Assembly: GCA_016220095.1 (NCBI GenBank)
Contig: JACRIJ010000104.1
Span: 1-64,000, forward strand
Source of the DNA: Planctomycetota bacterium
Lineage (GTDB): Bacteria; Planctomycetota; MHYJ01; JACQXL01; JACRIJ01
DNA: 64,000 nucleotides
Reading direction: 5' to 3'
Positions 6,928-15,826 of this stretch are shown here, piece after piece. Made by a program: the position numbers and the translations under genes. The notes beneath the pieces were generated by a model. That model was not told the origin of the DNA and ran no database searches. It worked only from the letters and a program-made list of their open reading frames with translations. Each line of letters starts with the position of its first letter. Within the stretch, counting starts at the first letter, position 1.

Positions 6928-9168
6928 CTACTTGTACAACGCTTCCTTAATAACGCCCTTCTCAAGGTCTATGCCGCATGAAAAACTCATCTTAGGGTTT
7001 CCGGGAGTTGAATACCGTTTCCAGGCCGTATTATTTCCCGGCGCGCCCCAGCCTTCCGGCAGTTCCATTTGCGGTATAATGTAGGTGTCATTGCCGCCTA
7101 CGTCTATGAACATCGCGGCATTGAACATGTCATAACGTCCACTGCTTATATCCGCGTTCTGCATGCACCATCCGAACGCGTCCTTCGTGTAAAATTCGTA
7201 CGTGTCGTCCCCGCCGATATTAATAAAGACGCCGAATGAATTATTTATCGCTGCTCCGGTCATCGTGCCGCCTATGCCGGCCTTCTTGCCGGTATTTTCT
7301 ACGCTCTGCTCGCCTTTTTCGTTTACCCAACTCCATGACGAAACCAGGTCATTGCCCGCCTTGTCTATAAAAAACGATACGGAATAATCGTGCGCGCCTC
7401 CCTGCGAAATAGCCTTCCATACGTGATAACTGTCATCGCCCTCTTCGTCATACAGCATCGTCAATCCCATATGCGCGGTGCCGGATTGCACGAAAAAAGA
7501 GCCTTCATAATGGTCGTTGCCGGCCTTGTCGTGCAGGATTCCCGTGCCGTACCAGTATCCGGTTGCCTGTCCGTAAACGCCGCATTCGTAATGGTCATCG
7601 CCTGCGAGGTCCTGCAATACGCCTGTGCCGCCGGCCATGGAATGCCCGCCGAAAATGTCCCCGCGCTGGCCCCATCCCGCGCCCTGGCAGAAACTGTAAT
7701 TGCGCAGGTTGTCGTGGCCGAGCGTTGCGGCATGGACGAGTTTGTATGGTTCGGCAACGTATCTATCGTTCCCGCCCGTGTCTATGAGGCATCCGTAACC
7801 GCCTGTAAAACCAAAACCCTGGCTTGTGTAATAGGCGTAATATGAATCGTTGCCGCCTATCTTGACAAGATTGGCTATGCCGAAAGACGCGGAACCCTGA
7901 ACGCACGTGTGCCCCTTGAAATCGTCGTCCCCGCCGTACGCCCATAAAATGCCGACCCCGAAATAACACATCCCCTGCGCGTTATTGGTTGCTTCAAATT
8001 TGTCATTGCCGTTATTGTCAAAGAGAAAACCGTATCCCAATATTCCCGCACCCTGCGCGCAAGGCGTTTTCTCGTCGGCAATGTAGTGGTCATCTCCGGC
8101 CGTGTCAATGACGGTTGAAATGAAATGGTCTAAACTGCCTGTAGCACCCGCGGCGCCCCGGTAAGTATCGTTTCCAAAAGTGTCAATTATCAGGAAGTAC
8201 TCTTCCCCTCTGTACGCGTTATTGTCGTTTGCGGAATTGAATCCTGCCTTGCCAAGCGGGGTATTAAATTCCAGCGTAATTCCGGATATGTCAATTTTTT
8301 CGGACGCGCCGCCTTTTTCTTTCGCCGGTATTTCCGGATTTGCAAGGAATTTCCGCATCTCTGCGGCGCCTCTGAACGCGAATGCCGCGCCCGTATAAAA
8401 ATCGTCATAATCAATAGCCTGACCGAGTTCCCAATTGATGAGCGATCCGTCCACGAATTCTTCAGGCGGATTTTCATCGTCAATGGTGAAACTTTTTACT
8501 GCGTAATTGAACGCATGCGACAGCTTGTCTTTGGGATAATTGCGCAAGGCCCTGTCGCGGTAATATTTTGCCTCCGCGGCGCTCAGGAGAACGAATGCCA
8601 ATTGCTTCTGCAGTTCCATCGGTACGTTCTCAAGCGCCTTATCAAGGGCTGATTTTTCTTCGGCGGAAAAATCCGCATCGCAGTCCTTATACAGTTCCGC
8701 AAGCGCGGACTGCAGGGGTTTTTCTTCAGAGGGTTTTAATTCCGGTATGTATTCCGGACGCGAAGCCGCCCTGTGGCCCGTTTGTATCTGGGAAAATCCG
8801 AAGAGCTTAAAAGCGTCTTTTTCTTCAGCGCAGGCCTTGTCCTGGAAATCCGTCAGGCGGTAAACATATTTGGGGAATTCGTACGGATTTTTCCAGTAGC
8901 GCAGGAAATGGAGCTGGAGCATGGCCTGCTGGTTTGCGAGTATCTCAAGGCCGTCCGGGATATAGCGCGCGGTTTCGCGGGTGAACCCTTCCTGTTCAAG
9001 TATGTATCCTATCACGTCGTCCGGTTCGGGTTGCGCAGTAGGCGTGTTTTCAGCCGGGGCAGGAATTGCGGCAGGCGCTTTTTTCTCCGGCAGGGTTTCG
9101 TCCTGCGCCGAACAGCCGAAAAACGGCAATAGGATGCAGATGCTTAATAATAATATGCGATTCTTCAT
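6928..9168 (-). CDS. Lipoprotein with 12 GGNDxY-type repeats (predicted beta-solenoid)
   Basis: No family recognised. Start chosen at ATG 9168 (MKNRILLLSICILLPFFGC) because GGAGG lies at 9177-9181 on the minus strand; the track start at 9177 is a GTG overlapping that site. The signal sequence ends in FFGC, a lipobox, so the mature protein is lipid-anchored at a Cys. Residues about 30-290 are helical with no motif I know. From about 310 to 740 there are twelve copies of a 25-40 residue unit centred on G(G/N/D)(N/D)DxY, with intervening QGxGxxGxGxLxD, resembling calcium-binding RTX or beta-helix repeats without the exact nonapeptide. A surface adhesin or scaffold role is inference. Confidence 0.8.
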   Translation of the reverse strand: MKNRILLLSICILLPFFGCSAQDETLPEKKAPAAIPAPAENTPTAQPEPDDVIGYILEQEGFTRETARYIPDGLEILANQQAMLQLHFLRYWKNPYEFPKYVYRLTDFQDKACAEEKDAFKLFGFSQIQTGHRAASRPEYIPELKPSEEKPLQSALAELYKDCDADFSAEEKSALDKALENVPMELQKQLAFVLLSAAEAKYYRDRALRNYPKDKLSHAFNYAVKSFTIDDENPPEEFVDGSLINWELGQAIDYDDFYTGAAFAFRGAAEMRKFLANPEIPAKEKGGASEKIDISGITLEFNTPLGKAGFNSANDNNAYRGEEYFLIIDTFGNDTYRGAAGATGSLDHFISTVIDTAGDDHYIADEKTPCAQGAGILGYGFLFDNNGNDKFEATNNAQGMCYFGVGILWAYGGDDDFKGHTCVQGSASFGIANLVKIGGNDSYYAYYTSQGFGFTGGYGCLIDTGGNDRYVAEPYKLVHAATLGHDNLRNYSFCQGAGWGQRGDIFGGHSMAGGTGVLQDLAGDDHYECGVYGQATGYWYGTGILHDKAGNDHYEGSFFVQSGTAHMGLTMLYDEEGDDSYHVWKAISQGGAHDYSVSFFIDKAGNDLVSSWSWVNEKGEQSVENTGKKAGIGGTMTGAAINNSFGVFINIGGDDTYEFYTKDAFGWCMQNADISSGRYDMFNAAMFIDVGGNDTYIIPQMELPEGWGAPGNNTAWKRYSTPGNPKMSFSCGIDLEKGVIKEALYK

Positions 9169-9182
9169 ACTATACACCTCCA

Positions 9183-9275
9183 GGGATTACGGATTACAAG
9201 ATTCTAAGATTCTAAGATTCCAAGATTTAAGGATTCTAAGATTAGAAGATTGCAGATTAGAAGATTGAGAAGATG
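9183..9275. repeat. Family A array (GATTCTAAGATT-type near-tandem repeat)
   Basis: A run of 8-10 nt units: AGATTCTAAG, ATTCTAAG, ATTCCAAG, ATTTAAGG, ATTCTAAG, ATTAGAAG and so on. It lies just upstream of the lipoprotein gene. Similar arrays are at 6676-6707, 6852-6920, 23,981-24,026 and 42,477-42,518, always at gene edges. Confidence 0.75.
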
Positions 9276-9369
9276 CGTCGATATTTCCGCTTCTCACGTT
9301 TCAATTCGCACTTCTTGTCTAATAATGACTGTTTTTGTGCAATAAATCAATAAAAAAAGAAACATTCTA

Positions 9370-9400
9370 TTGACATTTCAAAAGCTTTATGGTATTTAAT
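9370..9400 (+). promoter_or_regulatory. Possible promoter of the FG-GAP surface protein
   Basis: TTGACA at 9370-9375 is exact. The -10 is less clear: TATTTA at 9393-9398 (17-nt spacer) or TTTAAT at 9395-9400 (19-nt). The gene starts at 9435 with AAAGAGG as ribosome site. Confidence 0.45.
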
Positions 9401-9434
9401 AGAATAATGTGATTTTTAAGGAAAGAGGTTTTTC

Positions 9435-12400
9435 ATGAATAACAGGGTAAACATAAGTACGGTGTTTGCAATAATTATATTGGCAATTCTATCTTCCGTC
9501 ATCGTCTGCGGTAATTCATCGGGGCCGAAAGACGAAACTATTGCACAGCCGGCTTCTTCGCCCCTTACGGATTCCAAACCGCACTTCCTGAATGACATTA
9601 TTTCAGCCGTTGCTTCGCCTGTCATCTCCATAAAGAAAGGCGATGTAAATAATGATAATGCCGAGGATATCCTTCTGTCCACCTTAAATAACGAAGTCTT
9701 CTCCATCATTAACCAACAGGACGGTACTTATGTGGCAAAAAATATCACCCCCCCCCCTGCGTCTAATCTAACTACCAACTACAAATTACCCTCTCACACA
9801 CAAAATCCATCTAAAACAGAATTTGATTCAATCCCTCCTATTAAAAAGCCGCAATTAACCTGCTTTGATACGGGCGATATCAATAAGGACGGCTATAATG
9901 ATTTAATTACAGCATACGCCGGAATTGATACCGATACCTGCGATACCCCGGTAAAAATCCTTACCGGCAATTCAACCGGAGATTACACGAACATTACCGC
10001 ATCTGCCTTGCCGTTTCTGGATATACCGGTGCCGGTCAGGATTAAATTGGCTGACGTTAATGCGGATAGCTATCCGGATATTATAATAACGTCCCCGGGC
10101 AAGGCAAAGATTGATCCTTACGGCATCAAAACCGTTGACCAGCGCAAGAATTACGTGCTGACTAATTCCGGCACAGGTAAATTCACAGACAATACTGTTG
10201 AACTTTTCGGCTTGGATTTTGCTGATACCCCGGCAATAGACATACAGACGGGTAATTTTGATGAAGACGGCCAAACCGACCTGCTTTTGCTCAGTCCCCA
10301 AGGGAATATAGTATATATAAGAAATAGCGCCGGTATTTTTGCAGGCGTATCATATAATAAACCGGTAGTTCCGAGTTTCGTAGAAGATAAAACAGTCGTA
10401 ACGGATATAGATAACAACGGGAAAAAAGACGTCCTGAAAATAGACCGGGGCAAGATTGCAATAATATACAATCCGCCGGACGGCATGTTTCAAAAACCGC
10501 TGACTCAAAACGGTGATAAACAGTCAACCGCCTTCTTTTCTCCATGGCAATATAATATCACAGGCCCGAACGGCAAGGATTATGCCGCCATAACGCAAAT
10601 CGGCCAGGTGGTATATTTTGAATTGGATTCAATTCTGCCGGATTACGTATACGGAAATATCAAGGTAAAATTTGACCCTGCAAGATTAAGATGCATAAGC
10701 ATAGAAGAAGATCCGAATAACTGGTACGGGTTCTGGACATGGTGGACCCCGGCAACCGGAATGCCGGAATATGGCGGGGGCGGGACATACTATAATTATG
10801 ACGACAACGGCAAGGGCTCGGATTGGGCTCAAACCTGGGTGTCCTGGTACGGCCCGGGACATGCCGGCCCTGTGGGCACGTATGATAATGCTACAGGTGT
10901 TATAAGGCTATACACAAGCACACCGGCGGGATACAGCTACACATCACCGCTGAGGATAGGATTTGAGGTTTTACAAACCGGTTTAACGGAATTTTCAGTA
11001 CAGTCAAATGACTTCACGGCGTATGACTGGCAGAATCTGGATGCGGGTTGGCAGTCTTCGGTAGAAATAGTGCAGTTAGACCAGTGCATTACGAATGAAG
11101 ACGCGGGCAAAAATGTAAGGGTAAAGATATGCGGCCCTGCGCAGGCATCACCCGGCGAAAGATACATAATAGCCACATGGGGGCAGTTGATAGCGCCGCA
11201 GTGGTCGCCCGGATGGAATATCTATGCGTATGAACTGTACGAAAATGGCATATTGATAGACGGCAATGGCTTTAACTGGGGCGAAACGAAAAGCGGAAGC
11301 TATGATTTCACAAAGACCCAGCCTGGAAGTTATACGTACATGTTCCGCATGGGCGACAGAAACGGCGCGCATGGATATACGTGGGTAGAAGCATCGTTAA
11401 CGGTTGTTGTAGGCACGCCTGTAACGATATTTGCAGATGAATTTGTACCTATAGACACGGCAGGCGCAACGGCTGAATTGTATGCAGACGTTCAGCCGCC
11501 GTCATTATTAGACGGAGCAACTTATTACTGGAGAATCGCATCCGGACCCGGCGGCGTATTCACGGAAACATCCTCACAGACTTCAGAATTTATTCCAAAC
11601 GACATAGGAGTAACAACGGTAGAGTTTGTTTTGCAGACAGCCGGAGGCACGGAATATATTGCCGGCACGGATATAACGGCATGGGATCTTGTAATAACAA
11701 ACGCAGATATTATTACAACGTTAAGCAAACCGCTTGCTCAATCTGCAAGCAATAATATTTTACAGGAACCATCTAACGGCAACGAAATTAGTGAAGCCGT
11801 AATTGCCGTAAACGAAGAACAGTATAAGAATCTGAATATTTTCAGTATAGATTTTGGAGATTATAAGAATTTTACGTTTTTCACAGATTCTGCAAATACT
11901 GATATTGTTAAAATTGACATCGATAAAACAACAATACCACCTACTTTAAAGATTAAGGGATTAAAAAAAGGAGGGGCTACAATATATGTTAGAGTTACGG
12001 ATCCCGAAACTCATTCCGACACAACCACGACAGTTCTAAAAGTATTCGTTATAGGCAGTACATCAAGTGATACAGGTAATGGAATTGGTCAGAACCAAAT
12101 AACGATAGTGCCGGACACAAAATATCTAAAAACTGGTGAAACACGAAACTACAAGGCATATAAAATCGTTGAGGGCAAAGCCCAATTGGCTACTAAAGGC
12201 ATAAAATGGGAATTAACGCCCAAAAACGGAGCGGCAACAATGACAGAGTATCCAAATGACACATCTACTGTAACGATAAATGGAAATAATGTAGGAAATT
12301 GCAATCTGAAATGCAATGGCAGTGCTGGTGTTCAACAAAAAGAACCCGAAAAGGGAAAAGGTTTGGATATTGTTGTTATTGATCTTGACCTTGATACGGA

Positions 12401-13775
12401 TATTGATAGAGATGGCTTGGTTACAAACGCTGATGAATTGGATGAAGTATCTCAAGGTACCATAGTTATTGCCAACAAAGAAGAAGTATATGCCGATCCG
12501 GTTGAACCGGCAAGAAGAAGAGAAGTTGTTCTGAAATTGGTTGCTCCAAAAGACAGCGGCATTACCAAGGCAAAGATAACCCGGAGTTCCGACAAAGTCA
12601 AACTGTTTGATGCGCCGAAGAACGGCAATGAATTGTTTGGTAATGTTAATGTCGTATATCTTGCTCCATCCCCGCTTTCCTATTGGTTAGAGGGCGGCGC
12701 AGGCGCAAGTTTAGGCGTTCGGAAGGACAGCCTGACTGCAGAGGCACCGGACGAAAGCGTCAAAGATGAATTTGCAATTACAGTTATATGGGTTGACATA
12801 TCGGGAAATGCAAACAGTGCTACTATATTGAGAAAACCTCCTATATATGATGGGGAACAAAATACAATTAACATTACAGGTCATAACAATTTAGGAGTGC
12901 ATGCAAATACTACCCCTGCCTTTAGCGGTAAAATGATTCATGGGTGTATCGAAATTAAAGGATCAATACTTCCTAACGATACTAATCAAAATAGTTGGAA
13001 TAAAAAGATCACGAATGGCTTTATTGATGGTACCATTCAACAGCTTGCAAAGGCAAATTTTGGCTTTATTTTTAGAAGATTTGCAACTTACAAACAATAT
13101 ATTAATGGTAAAGAAACGACTGGCAACAAAACCGACCGTACTGATGATTCTTTTCGTGACTGGCAAGATGTTGACCCGGATAAAGAAAAAAACGAAGTGC
13201 TCATTATTGATTCAGATGGCCCGTCAATGAAAATTGTAGCAGATGCATTTTTTCGACATGTACGATATGATTTTATTGAATACAACGTTTTTAATTACGA
13301 GAACCAGCGGCCTGAAAGGTGTTCAGAAAAGCTGGAGTGGGCTTTCTCGGGAGATGCCGGAACGAATTATGATGGAAAGATTGTATTCATTCGTGACAAA
13401 CAAAACAATAATGACGCGAATGATATAAATGAAGTTGTTGTTGGCAAACACATAGCTAATTTAAACATTGGCATTCCCAAAGCTAATTTAACAGACGCAA
13501 AAACTGCCGCAGGGGATAAGAAAATCATACGTAACACTTCTATTGAAGTTACAATCACTGGGACGGACTTGTGTGGTGAATTCATTTTGACAAATGGCGT
13601 AACGGAAATCAAGGCATTAAGTGTTAAAGTCAAAGCAATAGGTGATTTTAGCGATACGACTGAAGCCAAAGCGGTTTTCAACACAACCGGGCCTGTCGGA
13701 CCAGGTTATAAATTAATGATACGAAATGAGGCTGGCGATTCAAACGAAATCGCTGGTTTTGAAGTTATCAACTGA
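9435..13775 (+). CDS. Large exported FG-GAP / cohesin-like / Ig-like surface protein
   Basis: 1446 aa with an N-terminal signal or anchor (residues about 8-25). After a conserved segment LTDSKPHFLNDIISAVASPV come at least five FG-GAP/VCBS-like repeats with DxNxDxxxD calcium loops (for example GDINKDGYNDLI, ADVNADSYPDII, between about 65 and 340). Next is a cohesin-like beta-sandwich (about 385-540, FELDSILPDYVYGNIKVKFDP), then several Ig-like or PKD-like stretches, another DLDTDIDRDGLV calcium-type loop near residue 985, and a C-terminal IPT/TIG-like domain. Probably cell-surface or extracellular. A C10 homopolymer lies in the coding sequence at 9748-9757. The second half from about 11,750 is visibly more AT-rich than the first. 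A paralogue starts at 63,433. Confidence 0.85.
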   Translation: MNNRVNISTVFAIIILAILSSVIVCGNSSGPKDETIAQPASSPLTDSKPHFLNDIISAVASPVISIKKGDVNNDNAEDILLSTLNNEVFSIINQQDGTYVAKNITPPPASNLTTNYKLPSHTQNPSKTEFDSIPPIKKPQLTCFDTGDINKDGYNDLITAYAGIDTDTCDTPVKILTGNSTGDYTNITASALPFLDIPVPVRIKLADVNADSYPDIIITSPGKAKIDPYGIKTVDQRKNYVLTNSGTGKFTDNTVELFGLDFADTPAIDIQTGNFDEDGQTDLLLLSPQGNIVYIRNSAGIFAGVSYNKPVVPSFVEDKTVVTDIDNNGKKDVLKIDRGKIAIIYNPPDGMFQKPLTQNGDKQSTAFFSPWQYNITGPNGKDYAAITQIGQVVYFELDSILPDYVYGNIKVKFDPARLRCISIEEDPNNWYGFWTWWTPATGMPEYGGGGTYYNYDDNGKGSDWAQTWVSWYGPGHAGPVGTYDNATGVIRLYTSTPAGYSYTSPLRIGFEVLQTGLTEFSVQSNDFTAYDWQNLDAGWQSSVEIVQLDQCITNEDAGKNVRVKICGPAQASPGERYIIATWGQLIAPQWSPGWNIYAYELYENGILIDGNGFNWGETKSGSYDFTKTQPGSYTYMFRMGDRNGAHGYTWVEASLTVVVGTPVTIFADEFVPIDTAGATAELYADVQPPSLLDGATYYWRIASGPGGVFTETSSQTSEFIPNDIGVTTVEFVLQTAGGTEYIAGTDITAWDLVITNADIITTLSKPLAQSASNNILQEPSNGNEISEAVIAVNEEQYKNLNIFSIDFGDYKNFTFFTDSANTDIVKIDIDKTTIPPTLKIKGLKKGGATIYVRVTDPETHSDTTTTVLKVFVIGSTSSDTGNGIGQNQITIVPDTKYLKTGETRNYKAYKIVEGKAQLATKGIKWELTPKNGAATMTEYPNDTSTVTINGNNVGNCNLKCNGSAGVQQKEPEKGKGLDIVVIDLDLDTDIDRDGLVTNADELDEVSQGTIVIANKEEVYADPVEPARRREVVLKLVAPKDSGITKAKITRSSDKVKLFDAPKNGNELFGNVNVVYLAPSPLSYWLEGGAGASLGVRKDSLTAEAPDESVKDEFAITVIWVDISGNANSATILRKPPIYDGEQNTINITGHNNLGVHANTTPAFSGKMIHGCIEIKGSILPNDTNQNSWNKKITNGFIDGTIQQLAKANFGFIFRRFATYKQYINGKETTGNKTDRTDDSFRDWQDVDPDKEKNEVLIIDSDGPSMKIVADAFFRHVRYDFIEYNVFNYENQRPERCSEKLEWAFSGDAGTNYDGKIVFIRDKQNNNDANDINEVVVGKHIANLNIGIPKANLTDAKTAAGDKKIIRNTSIEVTITGTDLCGEFILTNGVTEIKALSVKVKAIGDFSDTTEAKAVFNTTGPVGPGYKLMIRNEAGDSNEIAGFEVIN

Positions 13776-13793
13776 AAAAACAGGGGGTATAAT

Positions 13794-14384
13794 ATGATTA
13801 AGAAAAACTATTTGTTAACAATTTGTGTAATATTGCTTATTATGGCCTTCTTTTCATATGCGCAAGATAACAAGGTAACTATGGATACCGCAAAAATACT
13901 TGAAAATTACAAGGAAAGTTGTGATGGCCTTAAATTATTGATTCAAAGTCCAAACGCTTGGGAAAAAGCATGTTTTGATGAAGACGAAAAAAAAGCAAAC
14001 AAATTAATTGCCAATCTTGATATTATAGCAAATCTTAAAATTGAAGGAATAGAAAATACACTTGTTGAAAAGATTAACTATTCTCCCTTTCATGAAACAG
14101 AACATGGATTTATGCAGCGCGAACAAGAATTCCCTGTTTATGCCACTCTTTGCAAAATGAACCTTGGAGCTATTGACCCACTTGTCAAGTTTATAAAACT
14201 GAATAGTTATAAAGATAAACAAGTCCCTGTGGTTCTTTCGGTTAGATGCGTTGTTAAAATTTACGACAAGGGCGGATTTGGCAAGGAAATGGCAAAAAAG
14301 AGGCTGGAATTAGAATTAGAAAAGGCGACTGAACCAGAAAAAGTTAATATTAAAAAAGCTTTAGAACTGATTGATTCAGAATAA
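13794..14384 (+). CDS. Exported protein of unknown function
   Basis: 196 aa, not recognised. It has a clear signal peptide (MIKKNYLLTICVILLIMAFFSYAQ) and a mature region that is helical and charged, with no cysteine pairs or catalytic motif that I can name. The start is supported by GGGGG ahead of ATG. It follows the surface protein by 18 nt and shares its AT-rich composition, so the two are probably co-transcribed. Confidence 0.75.
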   Translation: MIKKNYLLTICVILLIMAFFSYAQDNKVTMDTAKILENYKESCDGLKLLIQSPNAWEKACFDEDEKKANKLIANLDIIANLKIEGIENTLVEKINYSPFHETEHGFMQREQEFPVYATLCKMNLGAIDPLVKFIKLNSYKDKQVPVVLSVRCVVKIYDKGGFGKEMAKKRLELELEKATEPEKVNIKKALELIDSE

Positions 14385-14402
14385 AAATTATCAATTTCGC
14401 TA

Positions 14403-14439
14403 AAGGGTTTTTATAATGCGAGCACTGCGAAAAACCCTT
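14403..14439. terminator. Inverted repeat after the exported protein
   Basis: AAGGGTTTTT (14,403-14,412) pairs perfectly with AAAAACCCTT (14,430-14,439) around a 17-nt loop. No long T-run follows, so it may be a weak terminator or an mRNA-stabilising hairpin. Confidence 0.45.
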
Positions 14440-14489
14440 CAATTCCATAGTTTACTGACGGGCTACCTTCTTTTTTCAAGTCTTATTCT

Positions 14490-14517
14490 TTGCAAAAACC
14501 GGTATATTTTATATAAT
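14490..14517 (+). promoter_or_regulatory. Predicted promoter of the BioF-type gene, near-leaderless
   Basis: TTGCAA at 14,490-14,495, 16-nt spacer, TATAAT at 14,512-14,517. The ATG at 14,528 is only 10 nt beyond the -10 box and has no Shine-Dalgarno. Confidence 0.6.
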
Positions 14518-14527
14518 AAATATTAAT

Positions 14528-15793
14528 ATGGATTTTATTAAAAAAACATTGCAGGAATTGTCTCAGAATGGGCTTTTGCGGATTCCCAAAGTGATTTCCG
14601 AAATACACGGCGCGGAAATCGTTATTGGCGGCAAAAAATACGTCAACTTCTGCACCAATGATTACCTCGGCCTGGGACAGTCCGCGGAGGTTCGTAATGC
14701 GGCCGCAAAGGCAATTAAAAAATTCGGCTGGTCCACGGCTTCCGCACGGACACTTTCGGGCACTACGGTATGGCACGAGGCGCTTGAACAAAAAATAGCG
14801 CGTTTCAAACGCACGCAATCCGCTATGCTGTTTACGTCCGGCTATACGGCCAATATCGGCGTTTTGTCAGCCCTTGCCGGCATGCCGGGATCGTTCATTG
14901 CCGCGGACGAATCCAACCATGCCAGCCTGATTGACGGTGCGCGGCTCTCAAGGGCGAAGGTATATGTCTATAAGCACAGGGATATGGATGATCTGGAAAA
15001 AGGCCTGCGCAGGAACCGCGGTTGTAAGAATAAATTTATCGTTACCGATACCGTGTTCAGCATGAACGGCGATATCGCGCCGTTGAAAGACATCGTACAA
15101 CTTGCGCGCAGGTACGGCTGTTACGTGATAGCCGACGAGGCACACGGCACGGGCGTGCTTGGAAAAAACGGGAGAGGCGCGGCGGAATTGCTCGGCGTGG
15201 AAAAGGACATCTCGGTTTCCATCGGAACCTTGAGCAAGGCGTTCGGGTCAATAGGCGGTTTTGCGGCGGCGGATGGGGAAATAATTGATTTCATACGCAA
15301 CAAGGCGCGGCCTTTCATATTTACGACGTCATTTCCCGTGCCGGTATGCGCCGCGGGAATAGCGGCCATTGAGACGGCTGAGAGAAAACCCGGTCTACGT
15401 AAAAAACTGATGGCAAACGCGATTTATTTAAGAAACGCCTTAAGCGAAATAAAAAACAAAAATGAAAAATGGAAAATGAAAAATGAAGAACGTCGTCCAA
15501 ATCCCGGGTCCCGGATTCCGGACGACGTCCTTGCTTCTTCGTCTTTCCTTTTTCCACCTTCGGCAAGGACTCCGGGCTTCGGACACCAGACTCCAATCAT
15601 ACCCGTTGTGATAGGCGATAATGAGAGGACGCTGAAAATGGCGAATCATTTATGGGAAAATGGCATTTACACACCGGCCATAAGGCCGCCTACGGTACCG
15701 GAAAAAATGAGCCGCCTGCGGATAACCGTAACGGCAATGCATACCAAAAAACAACTTGAGAAACTTATACAAAGCATACAGAATGCAAAATGA
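14528..15793 (+). CDS. bioF: 8-amino-7-oxononanoate synthase / Kbl-type PLP enzyme with in-frame repeat insertion
   Basis: Alpha-oxoamine synthase of PLP fold type I, which condenses an acyl-CoA (pimeloyl thioester for BioF) with an amino acid. Landmarks: NFCTNDYLGLG, SARTLSGTTVWHEALE, DEAHGTGVLG and the PLP lysine in TLSKAFGSIGG; the C-terminus TPIIPVVIGDN...PAIRPPTVPE...RLRIT is strongly BioF-like. At 421 aa it is about 35-40 residues longer than usual. The surplus is residues about 309-350 (KNKNEKWKMKNEERRPNPGSR...), encoded by a family B dispersed repeat inserted before TPIIPV. The reading frame stays open and both flanks align with the family. BioF is favoured over Kbl, but no other biotin gene is in the window. 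Confidence 0.88.
   Translation: MDFIKKTLQELSQNGLLRIPKVISEIHGAEIVIGGKKYVNFCTNDYLGLGQSAEVRNAAAKAIKKFGWSTASARTLSGTTVWHEALEQKIARFKRTQSAMLFTSGYTANIGVLSALAGMPGSFIAADESNHASLIDGARLSRAKVYVYKHRDMDDLEKGLRRNRGCKNKFIVTDTVFSMNGDIAPLKDIVQLARRYGCYVIADEAHGTGVLGKNGRGAAELLGVEKDISVSIGTLSKAFGSIGGFAAADGEIIDFIRNKARPFIFTTSFPVPVCAAGIAAIETAERKPGLRKKLMANAIYLRNALSEIKNKNEKWKMKNEERRPNPGSRIPDDVLASSSFLFPPSARTPGFGHQTPIIPVVIGDNERTLKMANHLWENGIYTPAIRPPTVPEKMSRLRITVTAMHTKKQLEKLIQSIQNAK
15451..15590. repeat. Family B repeat, copy inside bioF coding sequence
   Basis: GAAAAATGGAAAATGAAAAATGAAGAACGTCGTCC, then CCCGGGTCCCGGATTCCGGACGACGTCC, so GACGTCGTCC-type arms are inverted around CCCGGGTCCCGG. The tail CTCCGGGCTTCGGACACCAGACTCC is the inverse of the GAGTCCGGGGCTTGGAGTCTGG module at 3564-3586. 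It is translated in frame within BioF. Confidence 0.8.
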
Positions 15794-15826
15794 AGAATGA
15801 AGGACGTCGTCCAGTACTCGGGATCC
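15784..15826. repeat. Family B repeat, copy at the 3' end of bioF
   Basis: ATGCAAAATGAAGAATGAAGGACGTCGTCCAGTACTCGGGATCC. The bioF stop codon lies inside it, so the last residues of the protein are repeat-encoded. The block AAAATGCAAAATGAAGAATGAAG is shared almost exactly with the copy inside the nucleotidyltransferase gene at 60,456. Confidence 0.75.

Noticed and set aside
9183-9275. Possible CRISPR array
   Set aside because: Units are 8-10 nt, variable and without spacers; no cas gene is nearby.
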